NCBI GenBank assembly: GCA_965219705.1 | Contig: OZ244789.1 | Coordinates: 3,224,001 to 3,288,000 of the forward strand | Direction: 5' to 3' | Length of the DNA stretch: 64,000 nt | Source of the DNA: JAJECS01 sp965219705 | Lineage (GTDB): Bacteria; Chloroflexota; UBA11872 | Part shown: positions 8,590-16,476 of the stretch, piece by piece | Numbering within the stretch: position 1 is the first letter of the stretch | Layout of the letters: each line of letters opens with the position of its first letter | Program-made: the position numbers and the translations under genes | Notes under the pieces: model-generated | What the model saw: the letters and a program-made list of their open reading frames with translations, nothing else | Told to the model about the DNA's origin: nothing | Database searches by the model: none

Positions 8590-8946
8590 ATGCCATTCAT
8601 CGATATCCACGACCACCCCGAAGTCGAGCTCGCTCCAGGAGCCCGCGCCCGCACGCCGTACGGGGAGCGGGTGATGCTCTCGCGCTTGGAGCTTGAGGCG
8701 GACAGCGTGGTTCCGACACACCACCATCCGCACGAGCAGGCCGGCATGCTGCTCGAAGGAGAGATGGAGCTCACCATCGGCGACGAAACCCGGCTCTGCC
8801 GCCCAGGGGACATGTTCATCATTCCCGGCGGCGTGCCCCACCGGGCCCGGCCGATCAATGGCCCGGCCGTGGTCCTGGACGTGTTCAGCCCGCCGCGCGA
8901 GGATTATGTCGAGCTAGCCAATCGCTACATTCCACGCACCGAGTAG
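8590..8946 (+). CDS. Small cupin-domain protein
   Basis: A single-domain cupin of 118 residues. Motif 1 is THHHPHEQAGMLLEGEMEL near residues 42-60, with His residues and a Glu that would bind a metal. Motif 2 is PGDMFIIPGGVPH near 73-85, giving the last His. Start at the ATG at 8590, with GGGAG about 7 bases upstream; the open frame extends further but without family features. It is transcribed divergently from argG. Small cupins of this type bind metal and may act as isomerases, dioxygenases or sensors; nothing here narrows it. Confidence 0.85.
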   Translation: MPFIDIHDHPEVELAPGARARTPYGERVMLSRLELEADSVVPTHHHPHEQAGMLLEGEMELTIGDETRLCRPGDMFIIPGGVPHRARPINGPAVVLDVFSPPREDYVELANRYIPRTE

Positions 8947-9018
8947 CGGGACCGTCGCGGCGGTCGGCGGGGCGCGCCCATGCGTGGAGGAGTACTATTT
9001 TGAGTGTGGCTTCGTAGA

Positions 9019-9067
9019 GCCTGGCTGCGGGGCATCGACCCGCCCGCCAGCAGGACGGCAGCCAGGC
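9019..9067 (+). promoter_or_regulatory. Leader hairpin upstream of the DegV gene
   Basis: GCCTGGCTGC (9019-9028) pairs perfectly with GCAGCCAGGC (9058-9067), enclosing a 29-base loop that can itself fold (GGG/CCC). It begins about 20 bases after a possible -10 box TACTAT (8993-8998) and ends 25 bases before the DegV start codon. It could be a leader structure of the degV message; no known riboswitch class was recognised. Confidence 0.4.
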
Positions 9068-9092
9068 GTCGGCGGTTGATTGGAGCATCAGC

Positions 9093-9941
9093 ATGGGCGT
9101 CAAGATAGTGACCGATAGCACGGCCTATTTGCCAAAGCAGCTCATCGACGAGCACGGGATCGAGGTGGTGCCGCTGCACGTGCACTTCGGCACCGATGAC
9201 TACGCCGACGGCGTCGACATTACGCCGACCGAGTTCTTCACCATGCTTGAGGGTCGGCCCGAGCATCCGACCACGTCGCAGCCGGCTCCGGCCGCGTTCA
9301 TGGACATCTACAGCCGCGCGGCAGCGGACGGCAGCGCCATCGTCTCCATCCACTTGTCGTCAAAGCTCAGCGGGACGCTCGAGTCCGCCCGTCTGGCGTC
9401 CGACCAACTGCCGGATGTGGAAGTGCATCTCGCCACGAACAATCTGCCACCGATCGGCGTTGGCCTCCTGGCGCTGGAGGCAGCGCAAGTCGCCAGCAGC
9501 GGCGCGAGCGCCGAGGCCGTGGTGCAGCACGTCAACGACCAAGCCGCGCGGACGTTTGTTGTATTTGTCGTGCCAACGCTGGAGTACCTGCGTCGAGGTG
9601 GCCGCATCGGCGGGGCGCAAGCGTTCCTGGGATCAATCCTGAGCTTGAAACCGGTCCTGCATGTGCAGGACGGACAGGTGGAGCCAGTCATCCGGGTACG
9701 CTCGTTCACCAAGGCCCGCCGCGCGCTGGTGGACTACGCGCGCGAGCATGCGCCGAACGGCCTGCAGGCCATATCGGTAATGCACGTGGGCGCGGATGAT
9801 ATGTACGCCGCGCTCGAGGCTGATATCAAGCGCGAGTTCGAGGTCACGGCCGAGCTGCTGCCCGGCATCGAGATGGGACCCGTGGTGGCCACGCATACGG
9901 GCCGCGGCGCATTTGGTCTGACGTTTATCGCCAACCCGTAG
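9093..9941 (+). CDS. DegV family fatty-acid-binding protein
   Basis: A 282-residue DegV/FakB-type protein. The N-terminal domain opens with IVTDSTAYLP, and the TTSQPAP and IHLSSKLSGT stretches line the fatty acid pocket in this family. FakB proteins present fatty acids to the FakA kinase for phospholipid synthesis; no FakA gene is visible nearby. The ATG is preceded by GGAG at a good distance. The gene stands alone after the cupin and is convergent with the peptide transporter operon. Confidence 0.9.
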   Translation: MGVKIVTDSTAYLPKQLIDEHGIEVVPLHVHFGTDDYADGVDITPTEFFTMLEGRPEHPTTSQPAPAAFMDIYSRAAADGSAIVSIHLSSKLSGTLESARLASDQLPDVEVHLATNNLPPIGVGLLALEAAQVASSGASAEAVVQHVNDQAARTFVVFVVPTLEYLRRGGRIGGAQAFLGSILSLKPVLHVQDGQVEPVIRVRSFTKARRALVDYAREHAPNGLQAISVMHVGADDMYAALEADIKREFEVTAELLPGIEMGPVVATHTGRGAFGLTFIANP

Positions 9942-10127
9942 ACGGCCGGCCGCGGCTGCGAGATCGGCAGGCTGCCCTCGCGCTACGTGTGTTGTCCAGC
10001 CTGCGTGCTGCGGGACGGCCGGCGCGACGCGAGCACGTAGATCGAAGCCGCGTAAGATCCTCGTGACGCCGGCGATGCGTTGCACAAGCATTAGCGCGCA
10101 GACTCAGCCAGGCCCGTGGGGTGTCGC

Positions 10128-11042
10128 TCAGTTCGTCCAGGCGCTGGCCTGGGGATCAAGTGCCTCACGGAGCCCGTCGCCCAGAAGATTCATCGACATG
10201 ACCGTGATGAAGATCGCGACGCCGTGTGGGATGGACACCCAGGGCGCCGTGCGGAGGTAGCGTCGGCCCTCGGACAGCTCCAGCCCCCATTCGGGGGTCG
10301 GAGGCTCGGCACCCAGCCCGAGGAAGCCCAGTCCGGCGGCCGCGATGATCGACGACGCGAGTCCAAGGGTGGCCATGATGATGATGGGGCTCATGAGGTT
10401 GGGCAGCACATGGCGCAGCATGATGCGGGCCTCGCGCATGCCCACGGCTCGCGCCGCCCGCACATACACCAGTTCACGCGCCGACAAGGTGGCGCCCCGC
10501 ACGACGCGTGCGTAGTAGGGAATGGCCGAAATCCCGAGCGCGATCAGCGCGTTGTTGATGCCGGGTCCCAGCGTCGACACGATGACGATGGCAAGCAGGA
10601 TGCCGGGAAAGGCCAGCATCACGTCCAGCACCCGACTGACCAGCCAGTCGACCTTGCCTCCCAAGAAACCAGCGATCAAGCCGACCAGCGTGCCGCCGGT
10701 GGCGGCTATGGCGACCGCCAGAAAGCCAATGCGAAGCGAGATGCGTGCAGCGTGAACGACGCGGGTGAACACGTCTCGTCCCACGCGATCCGTACCGAGG
10801 AGATGTCCGCCCTCGCCAGGCGGCGAATTGAACAAGTCTGGGTTGTAGTAGTTGAGGGAAAAGGGGGCGATGACATCGGCCAGAATCGCGACGATTGCGA
10901 TAGCGATCAGAACAACTCCGCCGGCGATGGCCGCCTTGTTGCGAAGGAACCGCCGCCAAGCGAGTCCCCATTCGCTACGCGCGGCTACCGCCTCGCCGCC
11001 TTCGAGTGCCTGCTCAACGGCCAGGTCGCTAGTCGAAGCCAC
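10128..11042 (-). CDS. Oligopeptide-type ABC transporter permease (DppC/OppC)
   Basis: A 304-residue inner-membrane permease with about six membrane segments, the first near residues 38-58. The cytoplasmic EAA loop that contacts the ATPase reads YVRAARAVGMREARIML. It starts at a GTG (11040-11042). It is the third gene of a unit after the binding lipoprotein and the DppB-type permease, 104 bases after the latter. No oligopeptide ATPase gene (OppD/OppF) follows; the next gene downstream is degV on the opposite strand. Confidence 0.93.
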   Translation of the reverse strand: MASTSDLAVEQALEGGEAVAARSEWGLAWRRFLRNKAAIAGGVVLIAIAIVAILADVIAPFSLNYYNPDLFNSPPGEGGHLLGTDRVGRDVFTRVVHAARISLRIGFLAVAIAATGGTLVGLIAGFLGGKVDWLVSRVLDVMLAFPGILLAIVIVSTLGPGINNALIALGISAIPYYARVVRGATLSARELVYVRAARAVGMREARIMLRHVLPNLMSPIIIMATLGLASSIIAAAGLGFLGLGAEPPTPEWGLELSEGRRYLRTAPWVSIPHGVAIFITVMSMNLLGDGLREALDPQASAWTN

Positions 11043-11146
11043 GGCTGTCTGCCTTGGCGAGCACTGGGGTAAGCCTCAGGCTGCAGGGCATCGCGCCCAC
11101 TCGCCGATGGGCCGTCGGCCGTACGGCGCCGCATCGAGACACCACG

Positions 11147-12097
11147 TTAGGTCTGAAGCCGCACGCGTGGATCAACGTACGTATAGAGCACGTCGACGAT
11201 GATATTGACCGCCACGTATACAAGTGATGCGAACATGACCAGGGCTTGCACCACCGGATAGTTCCGACGCTGCACGGCCTCCACGAGTTCAAAGCCAAGG
11301 CCCTGCCGCGTGAACACGACTTCAACCACGATGGCGCCGGCAAGCAGGCTGCCGAACTGCAAGCCAACGATGGTGATGACCGGAATCAAGCTGTTCTTGA
11401 GCGCATGGCGCATCACCACGGCCGACTCCCGGAGGCCCTTGGCGCGAGCCGTCCTTACGAAATCGCGACTCATGACGTCGAGCATGGATGAGCGAGTCAT
11501 CCGAGCAATGATCGCGGCTGCGCTCACGCCAAGCGTGACGGCGGGCATGATGATCCCTTCGGGCTTATCCTGCCCTAGAGCGGGCAGCCAGCCAAGGTTG
11601 ACGCTGAACACGTAGATAAGCACCATCCCGAAGAAGAAGTCGGGCACCGACACGCCGAATACGGCCACGACCTGTCCCGTGTAGTCAACCCAGCTATGGT
11701 GTCGAATGGCCGATACGATCCCCGAGACGAGCCCCACCAACAGCGCGACACCCATCCCAGCCATCGTGAGCTTCAAGGTCTCGGGGAACAGCTCCTTGAC
11801 GAGGTCGCCGATCTGCTGATTCGTCTGAAACGACCGGCCGAAATCCCCTATCAGCACATCCCTCGCGTACAGCGCGAACTGCACGGGTATGGGGTCGTTG
11901 AGGTGATAGGACTCGCGGAGCCGCTCAACGGCTTCGAGAGGAATGCGACTCGTGAAGATCGACGATTCGCCGCGTGACTCGAGGAGAATCGACACCGGAT
12001 CGCCGGGGATCAGGCGCAGGAGGACAAATACTAGGAGCAAGACTCCAATGAGTACCGGCACTGCCGCCAGCACCCGGATGATGATGTATTTGCCCAT
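11147..12097 (-). CDS. Oligopeptide-type ABC transporter permease (DppB/OppB)
   Basis: A 316-residue permease beginning MGKYIIIRVLAAVPVL, the typical first membrane segment of DppB proteins, followed by the RLIPGDP signature near residues 28-34. The EAA loop near 220-245 reads FVRTARAKGLRESAVVM. It lies 54 bases after the binding-protein gene and would pair with the DppC-type subunit as the membrane channel for peptides or related solutes such as glycosides or opines. Confidence 0.94.
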   Translation of the reverse strand: MGKYIIIRVLAAVPVLIGVLLLVFVLLRLIPGDPVSILLESRGESSIFTSRIPLEAVERLRESYHLNDPIPVQFALYARDVLIGDFGRSFQTNQQIGDLVKELFPETLKLTMAGMGVALLVGLVSGIVSAIRHHSWVDYTGQVVAVFGVSVPDFFFGMVLIYVFSVNLGWLPALGQDKPEGIIMPAVTLGVSAAAIIARMTRSSMLDVMSRDFVRTARAKGLRESAVVMRHALKNSLIPVITIVGLQFGSLLAGAIVVEVVFTRQGLGFELVEAVQRRNYPVVQALVMFASLVYVAVNIIVDVLYTYVDPRVRLQT

Positions 12098-12151
12098 TCC
12101 TGCGCCAGATCACCGTCCGGCGATGTCAATCTCTCCTTGTGGGACCTGGTC

Positions 12152-14029
12152 CTATCCCTCTGTCGAATAGAGGTCGAAGGGATAGGGCGAGGTCAAGATC
12201 GTGTGGAAGACGCGTCCGCCGACCTTGTTCGTGTTGGCCGGGAAGAGCGATCCCCACTCGACCAACGGAATACCCAGGGCCTGCTCCATCACAATCGTGT
12301 GCACACGATTCGTCATTTGCGCGCGCTGCGCCTGGTCGGGCTCAGTGCGCACGGCATCGAGCAAGCTGTCGATCTCCTCGTTGACGAACCAGGTGTAGGC
12401 CCGGTTGCCCGGCACGCCGAAGTTGCGGGAGTGATAGACGGTATCGAGCACCAAGCCGCCTTCCAGGCCCACGCCGCCCTGCCACTTGTGCGTGTGCAGG
12501 CCTTGCAGGTACTGCTCGACCGCGGTGCCCCACTCCATGTTGGGCGTGGCCACCGAAATGCCGATCGCATTCTCGATGTTGAGCTTGTACGGCTGTGAGA
12601 ACGGATTCGGCGTGTCGGGGAATGAGACTTCCAGCAGCTGACCACTGGAGTCGTAGCGGAAGCCGCCGTCGCCACGCGCGTAGCCCGCCTCGTCCAGGAT
12701 CTGGTTGGCCTTTTCGATGTTGAAGTCGTAGAAGCCGTCCAGGTCCGGGTTGTAGCCGACGGTTCCCGGCGTGAGCAGACTGCCCGCCAGCGCGCCAAAG
12801 CCAAGGGTGACGCTTCGCGTGACCGTGCCGCGGTCAGTGGCGTGGATCAGGGCCTTGCGCACCGCCAGGTCTTCCGTGGGGAAATTGGAGGTGTTGGTCT
12901 GCAGGTACCACGGCTGCCCGGGGCCAAGCCCGATGAAGACCTGATGCGCCGGGTCCCCGAAGAACGGCTGCAGCTCGGTGAGGCTGTAGTGGTGCATCCA
13001 GCTCAGCTCGTCGGCCTCGTAGGCCGCCACCTTGGCCGAAACGTCCGTCAACTCAAACGAGGTCCACTCGTCCGCGAACGCCGGTCCTTGATTGAGCGCC
13101 CATGGCGGGCCCCAGTTGTAGTCGTCGTTCCGGACCATGGTGAGTGAAATGTTCTCTTTCCACTCCTTGAACTTGTACGGTCCGGTGCTCACGGGATTTC
13201 GGGTGAGATCCTCACCGTATTCCTGCACGGCCTTCGGCGACGCGAACACGGCGGAGCCGCCGGCCAGGAGGTCCAGGAAGAAGACATTGACCTCGGTCAG
13301 CGTCAGCTCCAGCGTGAACTCACCGGGCGCCGAGACGCTGGCCAGCTGGTTGCCGATGTTCGCGTTCCAGCCGGGGTTCATGGCCGGATCCATCCACAAG
13401 TCGAAGTTGAACTTGGCCGCCTCGGCGTTGAATGGCGTGCCGTCGTGGAACTGCACATCGTTGCGGAGTTGGAACGTGTAGATCAGCAGGTCATCGGAGA
13501 TCGACCAGTCCGTCGCCAACCACGGGGCCAGCTGCCCGCCCGGCCCGTGCGCAATCAGCGCGTCAAACAGCGGCTGGCCTCCGCCCGCCAGCGACCAGGC
13601 GTCGGGAAAGTGCAGCGGGTCGAGGTTGTTGATGGCGCCCGGCGCCGCGTGCGTGATCTTGCCGCCGTATTGCGGATTGTATGGCGTCAGGTCGCGGTAG
13701 TTGCCGAAACGCACGGCCTTGACGGGGCCGATTTCGAAGACGCCCGCAACCTGCGTCTCCTCCGGGACCTCAACGATCTTCTCGACGATCTTTTCGACCT
13801 GTTGCGTCACGACCCTTTCGACTTGGACTTCCTTCACGACTTCTTTTTCTACAACCCTCTCGACCTCGACCTGTTCGATCTTGGTGACAGTGACGATCTT
13901 CTCCACCTCGACGGTTCGGACCTCGACCTCGGCCTCGCCACATGCCGCCAGCGCCGCCGCGCCGACGCCTCCTGCGAGGCCAAGCGCCCCAAGGCGCACA
14001 ACCTGACGCCTGCTCAACGATTTCGCCAT
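12152..14029 (-). CDS. Peptide/solute-binding lipoprotein (SBP family 5) with charged repeat stalk
   Basis: A 625-residue ABC substrate-binding protein of family 5. The start is the ATG at 14027-14029, preceded at 7 bases by GGAGGAG; a longer upstream frame is not supported. Residues 5-30 form a twin-Arg-like lipoprotein signal ending in the lipobox LAAC, with Cys30 the lipidated residue. Residues 31-85 are a Val/Glu/Lys/Thr repeat resembling the stalk of the VWA protein at 1570-3672. The binding domain follows, with FQLRNDVQFHDGTPFNA typical of the family. It delivers solute to the two permeases encoded downstream. Ligand unknown. Confidence 0.93.
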   Translation of the reverse strand: MAKSLSRRQVVRLGALGLAGGVGAAALAACGEAEVEVRTVEVEKIVTVTKIEQVEVERVVEKEVVKEVQVERVVTQQVEKIVEKIVEVPEETQVAGVFEIGPVKAVRFGNYRDLTPYNPQYGGKITHAAPGAINNLDPLHFPDAWSLAGGGQPLFDALIAHGPGGQLAPWLATDWSISDDLLIYTFQLRNDVQFHDGTPFNAEAAKFNFDLWMDPAMNPGWNANIGNQLASVSAPGEFTLELTLTEVNVFFLDLLAGGSAVFASPKAVQEYGEDLTRNPVSTGPYKFKEWKENISLTMVRNDDYNWGPPWALNQGPAFADEWTSFELTDVSAKVAAYEADELSWMHHYSLTELQPFFGDPAHQVFIGLGPGQPWYLQTNTSNFPTEDLAVRKALIHATDRGTVTRSVTLGFGALAGSLLTPGTVGYNPDLDGFYDFNIEKANQILDEAGYARGDGGFRYDSSGQLLEVSFPDTPNPFSQPYKLNIENAIGISVATPNMEWGTAVEQYLQGLHTHKWQGGVGLEGGLVLDTVYHSRNFGVPGNRAYTWFVNEEIDSLLDAVRTEPDQAQRAQMTNRVHTIVMEQALGIPLVEWGSLFPANTNKVGGRVFHTILTSPYPFDLYSTEG

Positions 14030-14346
14030 TGGTCTCCTCCACTCTCGCGACAGCGGCCACAGCCGAACTCGGTGTTCCTGGCAACCGCTGATGCGCACCG
14101 GAATTCTTGAGTCGAATTCATGAATCCGTCCCGGTGTGGACTTTACCACTCAAGGAATCTTGGCACTGAGCATCTCGAGCAGCGAGGCAATTCGCCATTG
14201 AACGGCGCCATGGCAGCACGGCGCACGCGCGCGGCCTCATGGGCGCTAGGTTCGGTCGGTCCGCCGGCGACTGTGGAATGGACGTCCGCTCACCCGGGCA
14301 TGACAGGACCGAAGCGGCCCACGACCAGATTCCGGAGGCTGGAGCA
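14030..14346. other. Intergenic region between the AccB-like gene and the binding lipoprotein
   Basis: Both flanking genes are on the reverse strand, so this region should carry the transporter operon promoter. It contains the Shine-Dalgarno sequence of the lipoprotein gene (14031-14040) and two GAATTC palindromes 7 bases apart (14101-14106 and 14114-14119) about 75-90 bases before the start codon, which could be an operator. I see no gene or certain promoter boxes. Confidence 0.4.
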
Positions 14347-14772
14347 CTACTCCGATGGCGTAAGGCGCGCGATGGCCTGGCCGTATTCGACAGGCTGGCC
14401 ATCGGGCACGAGAAACGCCTCGATCATGCCGTCGAATGGCGCCGGCACATCGTGAAACACGCCCAGCACGTCCACAAAGCCAACCGGAGCCCCCTCATCC
14501 AACGTGTCGCCAGGCTCCGCGATCGGATCGGCGGCGTCCTCGGGCCGCCGGTGAAAGATCCCGACGTGCCCGGCTCGCGCCACCGGTGCGGCGGCGTCCT
14601 TGGGTTCCTCCCGCTCGGTGTCGGCGGCGGGGCTCGGGGCAGGCTCGGCGAGCCTCAGACGAATCGTGTGGCGCTCGTCGCCAACCTCAAGCTCCTCGAG
14701 CCGCGCGCTGCGAGCCGTCTCGACGAGGTCGGGCAACACGTCGCTGAGCGCGCGTTCCCACTCGTCAGTCAA
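14347..14772 (-). CDS. AccB/BCCP-like protein lacking the biotin-accepting lysine
   Basis: A 141-residue protein in the place of the acetyl-CoA carboxylase biotin carrier, directly after efp (24-base gap). Its plan matches BCCP: a helical N-terminus (LVETARSARLEELEVG), an Ala/Pro/Glu linker at about 43-65, and a C-terminal biotinyl/lipoyl-like domain with HVGIFHRRPEDA, GDTLDEGAPVGFVDVLG and PAPFDGMIEAFLVPDG. The EAMKM motif that carries biotin is replaced: the segment reads DVLGVFHDV, with no Lys there. The protein therefore should not be biotinylated. It may be a structural or regulatory paralogue. No accC gene follows. Confidence 0.75.
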   Translation of the reverse strand: MTDEWERALSDVLPDLVETARSARLEELEVGDERHTIRLRLAEPAPSPAADTEREEPKDAAAPVARAGHVGIFHRRPEDAADPIAEPGDTLDEGAPVGFVDVLGVFHDVPAPFDGMIEAFLVPDGQPVEYGQAIARLTPSE

Positions 14773-14796
14773 CGACGACCCCCCAAGTGCACATGG

Positions 14797-15363
14797 TCAC
14801 GCTTGGCCAACCCTCGTCATGTACTCGCCTGTGCGCGTGTCGACACGGATGACGTCGCCAGTGTTGATGAAGAGCGGCACGTCGATCTGAAGGCCGGTCG
14901 TCAGCGTCGCCGGCTTGTTCGCCGACGTCGCCGTATCGCCGCGGACGCCAGGCTCCGTATGGGCGACGGTCATGTCGACGGCGACCGGCAGCTTGAGGCC
15001 GATCGTGCGGCCCTCGAACATTGTGAGCTCGAGCTCCAGTCCGTCGACGAGGTATTGGGCGGCTGCGCCGACCTCGGCAGTGGCAAGCGCGATCTCCTCG
15101 TACGTCTGCATGTTCATGAAGTGATAGGTGTCGGAACTCCGGTAGAGAAACTGCGCCGGGTCAACATCCAGCCGCACGCGCTCGAATCGCTGGCTCGCCT
15201 GGAACACCCGGTCGGAGGTTGTCTGGTTGACGATGTCGCGCAGCCGGAGCTTGGTCTGGGCGCTGCCGCGACCGATCTTCTGGTGCTGGTGCTCGACGAT
15301 CGCATAGAGCGTGCCATCGATCCGCACCACGTTGCCGCGCCGCAACTCGCCGGGGTCAACCAC
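14797..15363 (-). CDS. efp: Translation elongation factor P
   Basis: A 188-residue EF-P with three beta-barrel domains. It binds ribosomes stalled at polyproline stretches and promotes peptide bond formation. The tip loop of domain I reads KIGRGSAQT with Arg at position 32, where many bacteria have a modifiable Lys; an Arg there is rhamnosylated by EarP in some proteobacteria, but no EarP gene is visible here. It lies between the Xaa-Pro peptidase gene (30-base gap) and the AccB-like gene, the widely conserved pepP-efp-accB order. Confidence 0.96.
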   Translation of the reverse strand: MVDPGELRRGNVVRIDGTLYAIVEHQHQKIGRGSAQTKLRLRDIVNQTTSDRVFQASQRFERVRLDVDPAQFLYRSSDTYHFMNMQTYEEIALATAEVGAAAQYLVDGLELELTMFEGRTIGLKLPVAVDMTVAHTEPGVRGDTATSANKPATLTTGLQIDVPLFINTGDVIRVDTRTGEYMTRVGQA

Positions 15364-15393
15364 GGAGCGGCCTCACGAGATTCGGAGCGGCGA

Positions 15394-16476
15394 TCATTTC
15401 GGCGCCTGCGTCAGCACCTCGACGCAGTCTTCCTGCACGAGGACCAGATCTTCAATCCGCACGCCGCCCCATCCGGGGAGGTACACACCTGGCTCAACCG
15501 AGGTGATCATGCCCGACGCGAGCGTGTCGTCGGAGCGCACGGAGAGTCGAGGGTTTTCGTGAATCTCGAGCCCCACGCCGTGCCCCGTGCCATGGCCGAA
15601 GTCTTTTCCGTGCCCCGCCGCCGCGATCGGGTCTCGTGCCAGCGCGTCGGCGGCTCGTCCCGACATGCCGGCGCGCATGCCCGCCTCAGCCGCGCGCTGT
15701 GCCTCCAGCACAAGGCCGTAGATTCGCTGAAAGGTCTCGTCCCCTGTGCCGCCGACAAAGGTTCGCGTGATATCGGAGCAATAGCCCTTGAGCCTGGCGC
15801 CCAGGTCAACGATCACCGGCTCCCCCGCCGCGACGGCGTGGTCACCAGGCTCGTGGTGGGCCATAGCCGCGTTCGGCCCGGCTGCAACGATCGTGCCGAA
15901 CGCCGGCCCTTCCGCGCCGAGATCGCGCATGGCCGCCTCGAGCCGATTCGCCAGGTCCCGCTCCCTAACGCCTGGTTGGACCCAGTCCGATGCCCGCGCC
16001 ATCACCTCGTCGGCGATGTGGACGGCCTCGCGCATCACGGCCGTCTCGGCGGGGTCCTTGATCACGCGCAGTTGCTCGACGACATCCGCGACAGGAACCA
16101 AGCTCGCCGGCGGCGTCAGCTCGGCAAGCCGCGCTTCCAGCTTCTGAAACCCCGCATAGGTGACGTGCTCGGGCTCGAAGCCGACGCGGGTCGCGCCCAT
16201 CGCCGCCACCGCATCGGCCAGACCGGCAAGCGGCTCGGATGCCTCCACGACCGTGAAGGCCGGTGCTTGCTCGCCAGCCTGCACGGTGTAGCGAAAGTCC
16301 GTCACGAGCACCTGCTGCTCCGCGCCGATGACCAATACTCCGGCGCTTCCCGTGAATCCACTGAGGTAGCGGCGATTGGCGGCGCCGTGGACCAGGAACA
16401 CGTCCACGCCCAGATCAGCGAGCCGCGACGAGACCCGCCCCGGCCGGTCTTCGCTGACGCGATCACCGCTGCTCAC
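15394..16476 (-). CDS. Xaa-Pro aminopeptidase (M24 family)
   Basis: A 360-residue metallopeptidase that removes N-terminal residues before proline. The creatinase-like N-domain covers about residues 1-125 and the pita-bread catalytic domain 130-360. Five metal ligands are seen: Asp in VDLGARLKG, Asp in CSDITRTF, His in GHGTGHGVG, Glu in SVEPGVY and Glu in RIEDLVL. I place the start at the GTG at 16474-16476, which overlaps the mltG stop as GTGA; an open frame extends further upstream but inside mltG. Its position before efp suits handling of proline-rich peptides. Confidence 0.93.
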   Translation of the reverse strand: MSSGDRVSEDRPGRVSSRLADLGVDVFLVHGAANRRYLSGFTGSAGVLVIGAEQQVLVTDFRYTVQAGEQAPAFTVVEASEPLAGLADAVAAMGATRVGFEPEHVTYAGFQKLEARLAELTPPASLVPVADVVEQLRVIKDPAETAVMREAVHIADEVMARASDWVQPGVRERDLANRLEAAMRDLGAEGPAFGTIVAAGPNAAMAHHEPGDHAVAAGEPVIVDLGARLKGYCSDITRTFVGGTGDETFQRIYGLVLEAQRAAEAGMRAGMSGRAADALARDPIAAAGHGKDFGHGTGHGVGLEIHENPRLSVRSDDTLASGMITSVEPGVYLPGWGGVRIEDLVLVQEDCVEVLTQAPK

